Positions 9,465-16,632 of a DNA stretch of 64,000 bases are shown piece after piece. The stretch comes from Natrinema zhouii (GTDB lineage: Archaea > Halobacteriota > Halobacteria > Halobacteriales > Natrialbaceae): positions 1,426,001-1,490,000 of the forward strand of contig NZ_CP059154.1 of assembly GCF_013456555.2 (NCBI RefSeq), in the 5' to 3' direction. Each line of letters begins with the position of its first letter. The stretch's first letter is position 1. A model generated the notes under the pieces. The model did not search any database, was not told the origin of the DNA, and saw nothing but the letters and a program-made list of their open reading frames with translations. Position numbers and translations under genes: made by a program.

Positions 9465-9500
9465 CCGGCGCAACCACGAACCGTCCTGTGGTTGCGCCGG
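9465..9500. repeat. Perfect 13-bp inverted repeat (hairpin) downstream of BCCT gene
   Basis: CCGGCGCAACCAC at 9465-9477 and its exact complement at 9488-9500 are separated by 10 bases. It begins about 22 bases after the BCCT stop codon. No T-tract follows on the minus strand, so it may stabilise the mRNA 3' end rather than terminate. A second, weaker dyad (CCGCCTGCG, 9410-9418 with 9430-9438) lies beside it. Confidence 0.6.
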
Positions 9501-9522
9501 TACCCCGTTACGGCAGACCGTC

Positions 9523-11169
9523 TCAATCGTCGTCCGATTCGACGGGACCTCCTGGTCCGGGCGATTCAGGCTCGGGTTCGGTTTTCGTACCCGAGCCGAT
9601 GAGGACGGTTTCGTCCTGCAGTAGTACTCGGCCGTAGCTCGAGCTGAAGTCCTTGATCAGCGAGCACATCGCGAGGAAGCAGACGAACGCGAACGGCGCG
9701 CCGGTGATGATGACCGCGTTCTGGAGCGCGCTCGTCCCGTCGCTGCCGCCGATGATCATGAGGATCGCCGCGGTCAAACCGAGGACGACGCCCCAGAAGA
9801 CCCGGTTGATCGTCGAGGGGTTCGCCTTCCCGCCGGTCGTCATCATGGAGACGGCGAGCGTCGACGAGTCCGCCGAGGTGATGAAGAACGTCGTCACCAG
9901 GATCATGAAGGCGATCATGAACACGGTCCCCAGGGGGAACGCTTCGAAGAGGATGAAGCCCGAAATCTCCGGAGTGTTGTTGGCGATCACGCTGCTGAAG
10001 TCGGCCGTTCCGTTGTGGTGGTATCGCAGCGCGGTGCCACCGACGAACGTGAACCACGGGATGGTCGCGGCCGAGGTCGCGCCGATCCCGGTGAAGGCAA
10101 CTTCGCGGACGGTCCGGCCCTTGGAAATGCGGGCGATGAACAGTCCGGCGAACGGCGACCACGAGAGCGCCCATGCCCAGTAGAACACCGTCCAGGAGTT
10201 CATCCACCCCGTGCCGCCGTCGGAACCGGTGCCGGTGTAGAGGCTCATGGACGTGAAGTCAGCGATCATGCCGCCCATCGCCTGCGAGCCAAGTAGGAGC
10301 AAGAACAGCGTCGGCCCCAGAATGAACGTCGCGAGCATGAGCGCGACGAACAGAATCATATTGAAGTTCGACAGCCGGCGGATCCCCTTGTCGACCCCGA
10401 GCACCATCGAGATGGTAAACAGGAGCGTCATCGTGGTCACCACGATGAGGATGCCGACGTTCCCGAGGTCGATTCCCCACTGGTAGCTAAGGCCGGCGAT
10501 GAACTGACTTCCGATGAAGCCCAGCGACGTCGCCACGCCGCCAATCGTCGCGAAGACGGCGAGGATGTCGACGACTTTCGCGGCCGGGCCGTCGAGATTC
10601 TCCTTCCCGAGGATCGGCGTCAGCGCCGACGAGACTCGGAGCGGGACGTTCTCGTAATTGTACGCGAAGTAGCCGATTGCGAGCCCCATGATGGTAAACA
10701 CGGCCAGCTGGGGGAGCGCCCAGTGGAACAGCGTTTGCTGGATCGCGATCGGGATCGCTTCGGCAGTTCCACCCTCGACGCCGAACAGTGGCGACGGGTT
10801 ATCGTAGTAGAACAGCGCTTCGGTGGGGCCCCAGAACACGACGCCCGCTGCGAACCCGGCGGAGTACAACATCGCGAAGAACGAGAAGAAGCTGTACTCC
10901 GGATCCTCGTCTCCCATCTTGATCTTTCCCCACGGCCCGACGATCAGGAACAACAGGAAGAGGACGATCAGGAACACGATCACCAACAGCGCCCAGTTCA
11001 GGTACTCGACGACCCAGCCGTATACGTCCCCGATCGTATCCGTGACGGCACTCTGGTTGATGAAGAACGCCGCGATCACGCCGACGGTCAACAGCGCCCC
11101 GAACGCGAAGACGACCAGATCGATCTCCTCGAGGAACTCGTCGACCATCCCCTGATCAGCGTCGCTCAT
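9523..11169 (-). CDS. BCCT-family transporter (betaine/carnitine/choline type)
   Basis: 548 residues with about twelve hydrophobic helices, between acidic tails. The family signature WTVFYWAWALSWSPFAGLF is at ~326-344, followed by ARISKGRTVREV. It imports a quaternary or zwitterionic solute, normally driven by sodium. Two specificity sites differ from betaine carriers: the GxGxG segment of TM3 reads AGFAAG (~104-109), and the second Trp of the WW pair in the aromatic box is Ala334, so betaine is not assured. Start ATG 11169 is preceded by a G-rich GGGGGTGAG Shine-Dalgarno-like stretch. A long AT-rich regulatory region with GTATAC dyads lies upstream. Its neighbours, aminotransferases and amidohydrolases, suggest an amino-acid-like substrate. 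Confidence 0.9.
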   Translation of the reverse strand: MSDADQGMVDEFLEEIDLVVFAFGALLTVGVIAAFFINQSAVTDTIGDVYGWVVEYLNWALLVIVFLIVLFLLFLIVGPWGKIKMGDEDPEYSFFSFFAMLYSAGFAAGVVFWGPTEALFYYDNPSPLFGVEGGTAEAIPIAIQQTLFHWALPQLAVFTIMGLAIGYFAYNYENVPLRVSSALTPILGKENLDGPAAKVVDILAVFATIGGVATSLGFIGSQFIAGLSYQWGIDLGNVGILIVVTTMTLLFTISMVLGVDKGIRRLSNFNMILFVALMLATFILGPTLFLLLLGSQAMGGMIADFTSMSLYTGTGSDGGTGWMNSWTVFYWAWALSWSPFAGLFIARISKGRTVREVAFTGIGATSAATIPWFTFVGGTALRYHHNGTADFSSVIANNTPEISGFILFEAFPLGTVFMIAFMILVTTFFITSADSSTLAVSMMTTGGKANPSTINRVFWGVVLGLTAAILMIIGGSDGTSALQNAVIITGAPFAFVCFLAMCSLIKDFSSSYGRVLLQDETVLIGSGTKTEPEPESPGPGGPVESDDD

Positions 11170-11552
11170 CCCGTCTCACCCCCGATACGCCGGTGAGAGC
11201 GTGCGGGTTGCTCGCGACTCCACCTGCCGTTCGCCATGCTGTATGATGGCATACCGCCACCATTGACGGCGTATACAATAAGTGTTTCTCACTCAGCTAG
11301 AGTATCCACAGATTGCGTTTATTATATATTTCACAAGAGGTATACAGAATACCTCTCCTCCTTCATCGATCATAGTTAAATGCGCCAGAGGGACAGACAA
11401 TTGCTGTCCTCCTTGGAGGATAGTATAGATTTAGTCAATCGGAATAGCAATCAGTAACTGAGTGCTACCGTGCCTGACGGTGTGGGGAACGGCGTTGGGA
11501 CCGACGATTCGGCCGACCGAAAACGAAATCCGAAGACGGCTACGTTGGTTCG
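11170..11552. other. AT-rich regulatory region upstream of BCCT gene
   Basis: No gene is visible in these 383 bases. They contain a strong minus-strand TATA-like run (11319-11330), a dyad GTATG-N4-CATAC (11241-11254), a GTATACAA (11271-11278), and a dyad AGGTAT-N5-ATACCT (11338-11354). This is the only AT-rich stretch of the neighbourhood and looks like an elaborate promoter. Confidence 0.55.
11319..11330 (-). promoter_or_regulatory. Candidate TATA box of the BCCT gene
   Basis: The run TTATTATATATT would place the start of transcription near 11295, leaving a leader of about 125 bases that includes two of the GTAT dyads. Confidence 0.45.
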
Positions 11553-12200
11553 TCAGTTCGTCAGTTCCTCGAGCGTCTGCTCGCGGCTCTCGGCGCTCTC
11601 GGCCACGCGCTCGGCGAACTCGTCGACGCGATCCTTGATCTCCTCGCGGGTGTCCTCCGGTGAGAAGCCGTCGGACATCGTTAGCAGGCGCACGAACGCG
11701 CGGAGTTCCTCGTCGGTGAGCTGGGCGAACTCCTCGTTCTCGAGTTTGTCGACGACTTCGTCGACATCGATCTGGCCGACCGGTTCGACGTTGAACTCGA
11801 CGTTGACCATCCGATAGTTCGAGCCGGCGAGTTGCTGTTCGGCCTTGCCGACGCCCTCCGAGAGCATGTCCTTGAACGGGGTGTGGTACCCGATCGTCCC
11901 GAGGTGGAGAAAGGCGAGCATGTCGGTGATCCCCTGGGTGTAGGCGTCGCGATCCTCAGCATCGGGGTCGAAGACCGTCTCTCGATCGCGTTCCTCCATG
12001 TATTCGAAGAGGATGCTGAAGTCGAGCATCGCGTTACGAACCCGGCGTCGGATCCGGTTTCGCTTCTGTTTCTTCGAGTGGTCGGTGTAGTCCGTCTTCC
12101 GACCGAGCAGGAAATCGCGGTCGGAGGGTGTGAGAATGCCGCGCGGGCGATCCGAGTCTGCCGCCGTCCGTAACGACTCCGGCACGTCGTCCTGGCTCAT
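11553..12200 (-). CDS. Conserved-looking soluble protein of unknown function
   Basis: 215 residues, highly charged, no membrane segment or signal peptide. The N-terminal part (~20-60) is basic, with HSKKQKRNRIRRRVRNAM, which could bind nucleic acid. The rest is acidic and helical, ending in an Arg/Glu-rich predicted coiled segment (~170-215). I do not recognise a named family or any catalytic motif. Start ATG 12200 is the first of the frame. It is flanked by the BCCT gene downstream and the second amidohydrolase upstream, but gaps of over 200 bases on each side give no operon link. Confidence 0.75.
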   Translation of the reverse strand: MSQDDVPESLRTAADSDRPRGILTPSDRDFLLGRKTDYTDHSKKQKRNRIRRRVRNAMLDFSILFEYMEERDRETVFDPDAEDRDAYTQGITDMLAFLHLGTIGYHTPFKDMLSEGVGKAEQQLAGSNYRMVNVEFNVEPVGQIDVDEVVDKLENEEFAQLTDEELRAFVRLLTMSDGFSPEDTREEIKDRVDEFAERVAESAESREQTLEELTN

Positions 12201-12388
12201 AGAGGATACACGGAGGCCCGTGAATTAACGTTTCCCATCCGGCGAACGTGATTCTCGACGAACAGAAGCAGTCTCTCGAATACCAGTCGGCATCACGGCT
12301 CGCCGAACAGCTCTCGGTGAATCGCACACAGACACACGGTTACGACTGACGAGAGAGACCGGAACCATCGACAGTAGAGATCGAAATA

Positions 12389-12412
12389 CCGCGACAGGGA
12401 TCGAACCCCACT
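12389..12412 (-). other. tRNA 3'-end-like fragment (T-arm)
   Basis: On the minus strand this reads GTGGGGTTCGATCCCTGTCG, a T-stem/loop followed by an acceptor-like sequence, starting two bases after the amidohydrolase stop. No D-arm or anticodon arm precedes it, because coding sequence does. It resembles the tRNA 3' fragments left at integration sites, but it could be chance. Confidence 0.3.
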
Positions 12413-12414
12413 CC

Positions 12415-13695
12415 TTACGGCCGGCGGCGGGACAGTTCGGTAACCGTCTCGGTGAGCAGCGAGACCCCGATCTCGAGGCTCTCCTCGTCGATGTCGAACG
12501 TGGGCGTGTGGTGGCTCGTCGGGTGGTCGGTGCCGACGAGGACGTACGACGCGAGGCCGCCGCCGTCCTGAACGCGTTGCATCAGATAGGTCACGTCCTC
12601 GCTCACGCCGAACTCCTCGCTCGGAATCACTCGATCGACGCCCTCGACCTCCCACGCGACGTTCCCCACGAGATCGCGCAGCGCGGGATGGCTGTCGACA
12701 CGGGGCGACTCGCTGATCATCCGCGGGGTGACGTCGCAGTCGTGCATCTCCGCGGCGGCGTACAGCACCCGCTCGAGTTCTGTTCGAATGTACTCCATCA
12801 GCGCGGTCGTCTCGCCGCGGACTTCGGCCTCGATCGTGACCTCTTCGGCGATGACGTTGCTCGCGGTCCCGCCCTCGATCCGGCCGACGTTCACCCGGGT
12901 CAGCCCGTCGCTGTGCCGCGGGATGCCGTAGGCGTTCTGAATCGCGCTCGCCGCCGCCTGCATGGCGTTGGCACCCTCGTTCGGTGCCTTGCCCGCGTGG
13001 GCGCTCGCCCCCTCGAACGTGGCTGTCAGGTGGGCCATCGCCAGCGGTTTCTCGATCCCGGCGACGATCTCGCCGGTCGGGTGGTCGAGGCCGATGTGGA
13101 GCGCGAGCAGGTAGTCGACGTCCTCGAGGTAGCCGCTCTCGGCCATCGCCTTCCCGCCGCCGGAGATCTCCTCGGCGGGCTGGAAGAACACCGTCAGCGT
13201 CCCCTCGAAATCGCTCTCTTTGACCGCCTCGAGCGTGCCGAGCGCCATCGCGAGGTGGGCGTCGTGCCCGCAGGCGTGCATGTAGCCGTCGTGTTCGGAC
13301 CGGAACCCCTCGGCGGCCGGCCGGTGATCGCTCGCGTCCGACTCCCGCATCGAGATCGCGTCGAGATCGACGCGCAACCCGATTCGGGGACCCGCTCCCT
13401 GCTCGAGGGTCGCGATCACGCCCGTGTGGCCGTCTGCGGTGCGCTCGAGGATGTCCGACCGAACGCCCGCTTCGCGAGCGCGATTCAGCCACGGCTCGAG
13501 CTCCGCCGACGGGGGCACGGCCATGCGCTCGTCGGTCGCGAGCGCCTCGCGGCCGACGGCGATCTCGTCGACGCCGATCCGCTCGAGTTCCTCGACGACT
13601 CGCGCGGTCGTCCGGAACTCGCGCCAACCCGGTTCGGGATACCGATGAAACTCCCGCCGGAGATCGCTCAGTCTGTTTCGCGCGTCATAGGACAT
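12415..13695 (-). CDS. M20-family metal-dependent amidohydrolase (copy 2)
   Basis: 426 residues from ATG 13695; the frame extends to a GTG at 13755, but the TATA-like box at 13720-13729 falls inside that extension. HACGHDAH (140-147), QPAEE (172-176) and the C-terminal HPTSHHTPTFDIDEE are intact. It is clearly paralogous to the enzyme at 2459-3868: HPEP/YPEP, DYLLALHIGLDHPTGE, HAGKAPNEGANAM and YGIPRHSDG are shared. It should hydrolyse an N-acyl amino acid or similar amide. Upstream on the same strand lie RidA and a diaminobutyrate-type aminotransferase, 160 bases away. An N-acyl-diaminobutyrate or an acylated amino acid from uptake would be a reasonable substrate, but this is inference. Confidence 0.9.
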   Translation of the reverse strand: MSYDARNRLSDLRREFHRYPEPGWREFRTTARVVEELERIGVDEIAVGREALATDERMAVPPSAELEPWLNRAREAGVRSDILERTADGHTGVIATLEQGAGPRIGLRVDLDAISMRESDASDHRPAAEGFRSEHDGYMHACGHDAHLAMALGTLEAVKESDFEGTLTVFFQPAEEISGGGKAMAESGYLEDVDYLLALHIGLDHPTGEIVAGIEKPLAMAHLTATFEGASAHAGKAPNEGANAMQAAASAIQNAYGIPRHSDGLTRVNVGRIEGGTASNVIAEEVTIEAEVRGETTALMEYIRTELERVLYAAAEMHDCDVTPRMISESPRVDSHPALRDLVGNVAWEVEGVDRVIPSEEFGVSEDVTYLMQRVQDGGGLASYVLVGTDHPTSHHTPTFDIDEESLEIGVSLLTETVTELSRRRP

Positions 13696-13719
13696 TCTTG
13701 CCGGTTCTACGCATGGGAG

Positions 13720-13729
13720 ATACTTAATC
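13720..13729 (-). promoter_or_regulatory. TATA-like box of M20 amidohydrolase copy 2
   Basis: CGATTAAGTA on the minus strand is centred ~29 bases before ATG 13695 and fixes that start in preference to the upstream GTG. Confidence 0.55.
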
Positions 13730-13856
13730 GTAGCCGATAATCGGATCCCGGTCACGCGCGAGAGAGACGGAGAGTCACAGATCGAAGGCAGTTCGTCTGA
13801 TTTCCCGCTCGCTCTCTCGTCGACGGTGAGCCCCGGCTGACGGCCGCTGAACGTGA

Positions 13857-14246
13857 CTAGCCCAGGTACGCCGTCGCGTCCAGTTCGACGCGGACGTCTT
13901 CTGGCAGCCGCGAGACCTCGACGCAGACTCGAGCTGGCGGCTCCTCGCCGAATCGCCTCCCGTAGGCCTCGTTGACGCGCTCGTAGTCCGCGAGATCGGT
14001 CAGGTAGACGGTGACTTTGACGACGTCCTCGAGTCCGTCGCCGCCGGCTTCGTCGACGACGGCGGCGATGTTATCGAGTACCCGGTCGGTCTGGGCCTCG
14101 ATATCGCCGTCGACGACGTCGCCCGTGTCGGGGTCGACGGGGCCGTAGCCGGACACGTAGAGCGTGTCGTCGGCGCGGACCCCCTGCGAGTAGGGATTGT
14201 CGTTACTCGGTGCGTCGTCGGTTTCGATGGGATCGATGTCGGACAT
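13857..14246 (-). CDS. ridA: RidA/YjgF-family enamine/imine deaminase
   Basis: 129 residues, full length for the family. The key arginine of RidA is Arg106 in PARVCVEV, with the C-terminal VELDATAYLG strand present. RidA hydrolyses reactive enamines such as 2-aminoacrylate that PLP dehydratases and aminotransferases leak. It starts 45 bases after the aminotransferase stop without its own promoter, so the two are probably one transcript, and the role fits clean-up of that enzyme's side products. A second RidA is at 32667-33056. Confidence 0.88.
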   Translation of the reverse strand: MSDIDPIETDDAPSNDNPYSQGVRADDTLYVSGYGPVDPDTGDVVDGDIEAQTDRVLDNIAAVVDEAGGDGLEDVVKVTVYLTDLADYERVNEAYGRRFGEEPPARVCVEVSRLPEDVRVELDATAYLG

Positions 14247-14291
14247 AGAATCGGTGTCGGACGTGGTGTGATTGGTCTCGTCGCTCGAGTC

Positions 14292-15674
14292 TCAGGCGGT
14301 CTGTGTCGCTTCGGCAGTCACTTCGTCGATCGCCTCGACGACGACGTCGAGCGCCGTCTCGGCCAGGTCGTGCGTGAGCACCAGCGGCGGCAGGAATCGC
14401 AGGACGTTACCGTGGCGACCGGCCGTCCAGATCAGGACGCCGCGCTCGAAGCAGTACTGCTGGATCGCGTCGACGAGATCCCCGTCCGGGTTGCCGTCGC
14501 TATCGACGAACTCCGCGCCGATGAACAGCCCCTTGCCGCGGATGTCGGCGAGGTGCTCGTTGCCGTTGGCAGCCTCGCGGAGCCGGCCCTGAATGTACCC
14601 GCCGAGGTCGCGAGCGTGCGCGAGGAGGTCGTGTTCCTGAATGTATTCGATCGCGCGGGTACCGGCCCGCATGCCGACGACGTGACCCCGGTAGGTGCCT
14701 GCGTGGTCGCCCGGCCCCCACGTGTCCAGCTCCTCGTGGTAGATGGTCGCCGAGAGCGGAAAGCCCACGCCGCCCAGCGCTTTCGCGGAGGTCATCACGT
14801 CGGGAGTGACGCCGTCCCAGTCGCTGGCCCACCACTGGCCGGTGCGGCCCATGCCGCTCTGAATCTCGTCGAAGACGAGAACGACGTCGTTGTCGTCGGC
14901 GATATCGCGCAGTCCCTGCAGGAAGCCTTCCGGCGGCGTGACGATGCCGCCCTCGCCCTGGATCGGTTCGACGATCATGCCGGCCGGATTGGCCAGCCCG
15001 CCGTAGGGGTCCTCGACGATGGCCCGGACCTCCTCGAGCGCGTGATCGACCGCTTCCTCGGGGGTCTTGTCCTGTCGGAACGGGTGCGGATACGGCGCGT
15101 GGACGACGTCGGAGAGCAGCGGCGTGTAGTGGCCCTTGAACTTCTTGTTCGACGTGACGCTCATCGCGCCGGTCGTCGCGCCGTGGTAGGCACCGCGGAA
15201 CGCGATGAGGCCGTCGCCGCCGGTGTTGTACTTGGCGAGTTTGATCGACGCCTCGATGGCGTCGCTACCGGTCGGGCCGCCGAAGACGACTTTGTTCTGG
15301 CCCTGCAGGCCTTCGGGAACGATTTCGTCGAGTTTCTCGATGAGCTCGAGTCGCGCCTCGGTCGGGAAGTCGACCGTGTGAACGAACTTGTCGGCCTGTT
15401 CGTGGACCGCCTCGAGCACGTAGGGGTTCGAGTGGCCGACGTTGAGCACGCCGATGCCCGCGAAGAGGTCGATATAGGTGTTGCCGTCCGCGTCGCGGAC
15501 CGTCGCGCCCTTGCCGTCCTCGAAGGCGATCGGGATGTCGTCCGGATAGGCGACCGCGCTACTGTCGATTTCGCGCTGTTTCTCGAGCAGCGCCCGGGTG
15601 TTCGGGCCGGGAACGGAGTCGACGTCTGGTGCGTCCTCGAAGTGGAGTTCGTCTATCGGCGGTCCTGCCGTCAT
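14292..15674 (-). CDS. Class III aminotransferase, diaminobutyrate/EctB-DoeD-like
   Basis: 460 residues from ATG 15674, placed by a TATA box 26 bases upstream; the frame continues to a TTG at 15695. The phosphate-binding loop reads [10 protein letters not shown] (~133-142), the GPTG form typical of diaminobutyrate-2-oxoglutarate aminotransferases rather than the NSGAEA of GABA aminotransferases. Asp269 ([13 protein letters not shown]) and Lys298 (TSAKAL) are in place. It may convert 2,4-diaminobutyrate and aspartate semialdehyde, in ectoine breakdown or synthesis; no ectA or ectC is nearby. RidA follows in the same transcript. GABA or another omega-amino acid remains possible. Confidence 0.88.
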   Translation of the reverse strand: MTAGPPIDELHFEDAPDVDSVPGPNTRALLEKQREIDSSAVAYPDDIPIAFEDGKGATVRDADGNTYIDLFAGIGVLNVGHSNPYVLEAVHEQADKFVHTVDFPTEARLELIEKLDEIVPEGLQGQNKVVFGGPTGSDAIEASIKLAKYNTGGDGLIAFRGAYHGATTGAMSVTSNKKFKGHYTPLLSDVVHAPYPHPFRQDKTPEEAVDHALEEVRAIVEDPYGGLANPAGMIVEPIQGEGGIVTPPEGFLQGLRDIADDNDVVLVFDEIQSGMGRTGQWWASDWDGVTPDVMTSAKALGGVGFPLSATIYHEELDTWGPGDHAGTYRGHVVGMRAGTRAIEYIQEHDLLAHARDLGGYIQGRLREAANGNEHLADIRGKGLFIGAEFVDSDGNPDGDLVDAIQQYCFERGVLIWTAGRHGNVLRFLPPLVLTHDLAETALDVVVEAIDEVTAEATQTA

Positions 15675-15695
15675 ACGTAGTGGCAGGTGAAACAA

Positions 15696-15705
15696 TTATA
15701 AATAA
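15696..15705 (-). promoter_or_regulatory. TATA box of the diaminobutyrate-type aminotransferase
   Basis: TTATTTATAA on the minus strand is centred 26 bases before ATG 15674, so the mRNA should be leaderless. GTATACAG (15731-15738) lies upstream of it, matching an element before the BCCT gene. Confidence 0.65.
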
Positions 15706-15881
15706 CTTGTCCACAGTATCCATGAAGGCAGTATACAGTTATTGACTACAGTCGACGTATCGAACCCCGAAACGGGGGTCCGATACCGGAAAGCCGTATA
15801 CGAATTCACAGGGACGGCATCCAGCGTTAGAAGTTACTTTTAATCAGAGTTCTGAATTAATAGTTGTAAAATATAACTAAA

Positions 15882-16076
15882 CTACTCCCCATCCAAGTTA
15901 GCTATTACATATGATTGATACAAGACGGTCAAACCTAAAACGACTGCCAACAATAAGACGAGTGGAAAGGGAGAGTCAAAACCTAATTTCTGGTATACAT
16001 GGGCCAATTCACCTGCGAGTATGAAGGAAACCATCATCACGATTACTACGAGGACCAAAAGCCACTTTCTACTCAT
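15882..16076 (-). CDS. Small two-helix membrane protein
   Basis: 64 residues from ATG 16076, with a minus-strand AAATATTTAT box (16101-16110) ~29 bases upstream; a GTG at 16088 is the alternative. Two hydrophobic helices (about 5-22 and 37-57) are joined by a short polar loop. Its codons are notably AT-rich compared with the neighbours, which suggests recent arrival or relaxed selection. No family recognised. Confidence 0.6.
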   Translation of the reverse strand: MSRKWLLVLVVIVMMVSFILAGELAHVYQKLGFDSPFPLVLLLAVVLGLTVLYQSYVIANLDGE

Positions 16077-16088
16077 ATATTGAACCAC

Positions 16089-16368
16089 TCTTCACATGCA
16101 ATAAATATTTCTTCTAGTGGTACCCACGAAAAGCGGGTACCACCTGCCGTAGGTAGCGGATAACGGTCGCTTGTGGTATTTGAATCGCCGAGGAGTACTG
16201 CTATCGGCAGCAGGACCCATCTCGAGCGAGGCAGACACCGGTTTTAACACCGGATCCGAATAGTGGATGCCGCCGGTGCTTTGTAATCAATAAGATACCG
16301 TCAGGAAACTAGGAATCAAGTAATGTAATCAGGGAGTTTATCACTCTCTCCTTCACAAATCCGTATCA
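16089..16368. other. Intergenic region without a recognised gene
   Basis: These 280 bases separate the small membrane protein from the APC permease transcription unit. I see only TATA-like patches at each end: 16101-16110 for the minus strand, and GTTTATC at 16336-16342 for the plus strand. Confidence 0.5.
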
Positions 16369-16632
16369 ATGAACGCCCGAAATCGTGCGCGCGGTCCGCC
16401 GGAGGGATCGGTAGCGAACGCGGCCAGCCGGGGGAATCGGCGGTCGAGACGGCGTGAGAGTGGTGGTGAGTTTTGGTTCGATGCGTTCTTCGAGACGGCG
16501 CTGCTTCGCGTCGCCGACGGAATCGGGGCCACGGAAGACGCGTTCGCCCCCCGGACCGCCGACCCGGTGATCGACTCCGGCTCCGGATCGGGAACGCGCG
16601 TAAGCGGGGATGACGGGGTTGCAATCTCATGA
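16369..16632 (+). CDS. Possible small ORF overlapping the APC permease start
   Basis: 87 codons, rich in Arg, Gly and Ser, whose stop overlaps the permease start as ATGA. A GTTTATC box lies ~30 bases before its ATG, while none precedes the permease itself, so the transcript probably begins here and translation of this ORF could feed the permease start. The composition is atypical (basic N-terminal half in an acidic proteome), and a competing antisense frame exists. It may be a non-coding leader. Confidence 0.3.
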   Translation: MNARNRARGPPEGSVANAASRGNRRSRRRESGGEFWFDAFFETALLRVADGIGATEDAFAPRTADPVIDSGSGSGTRVSGDDGVAIS

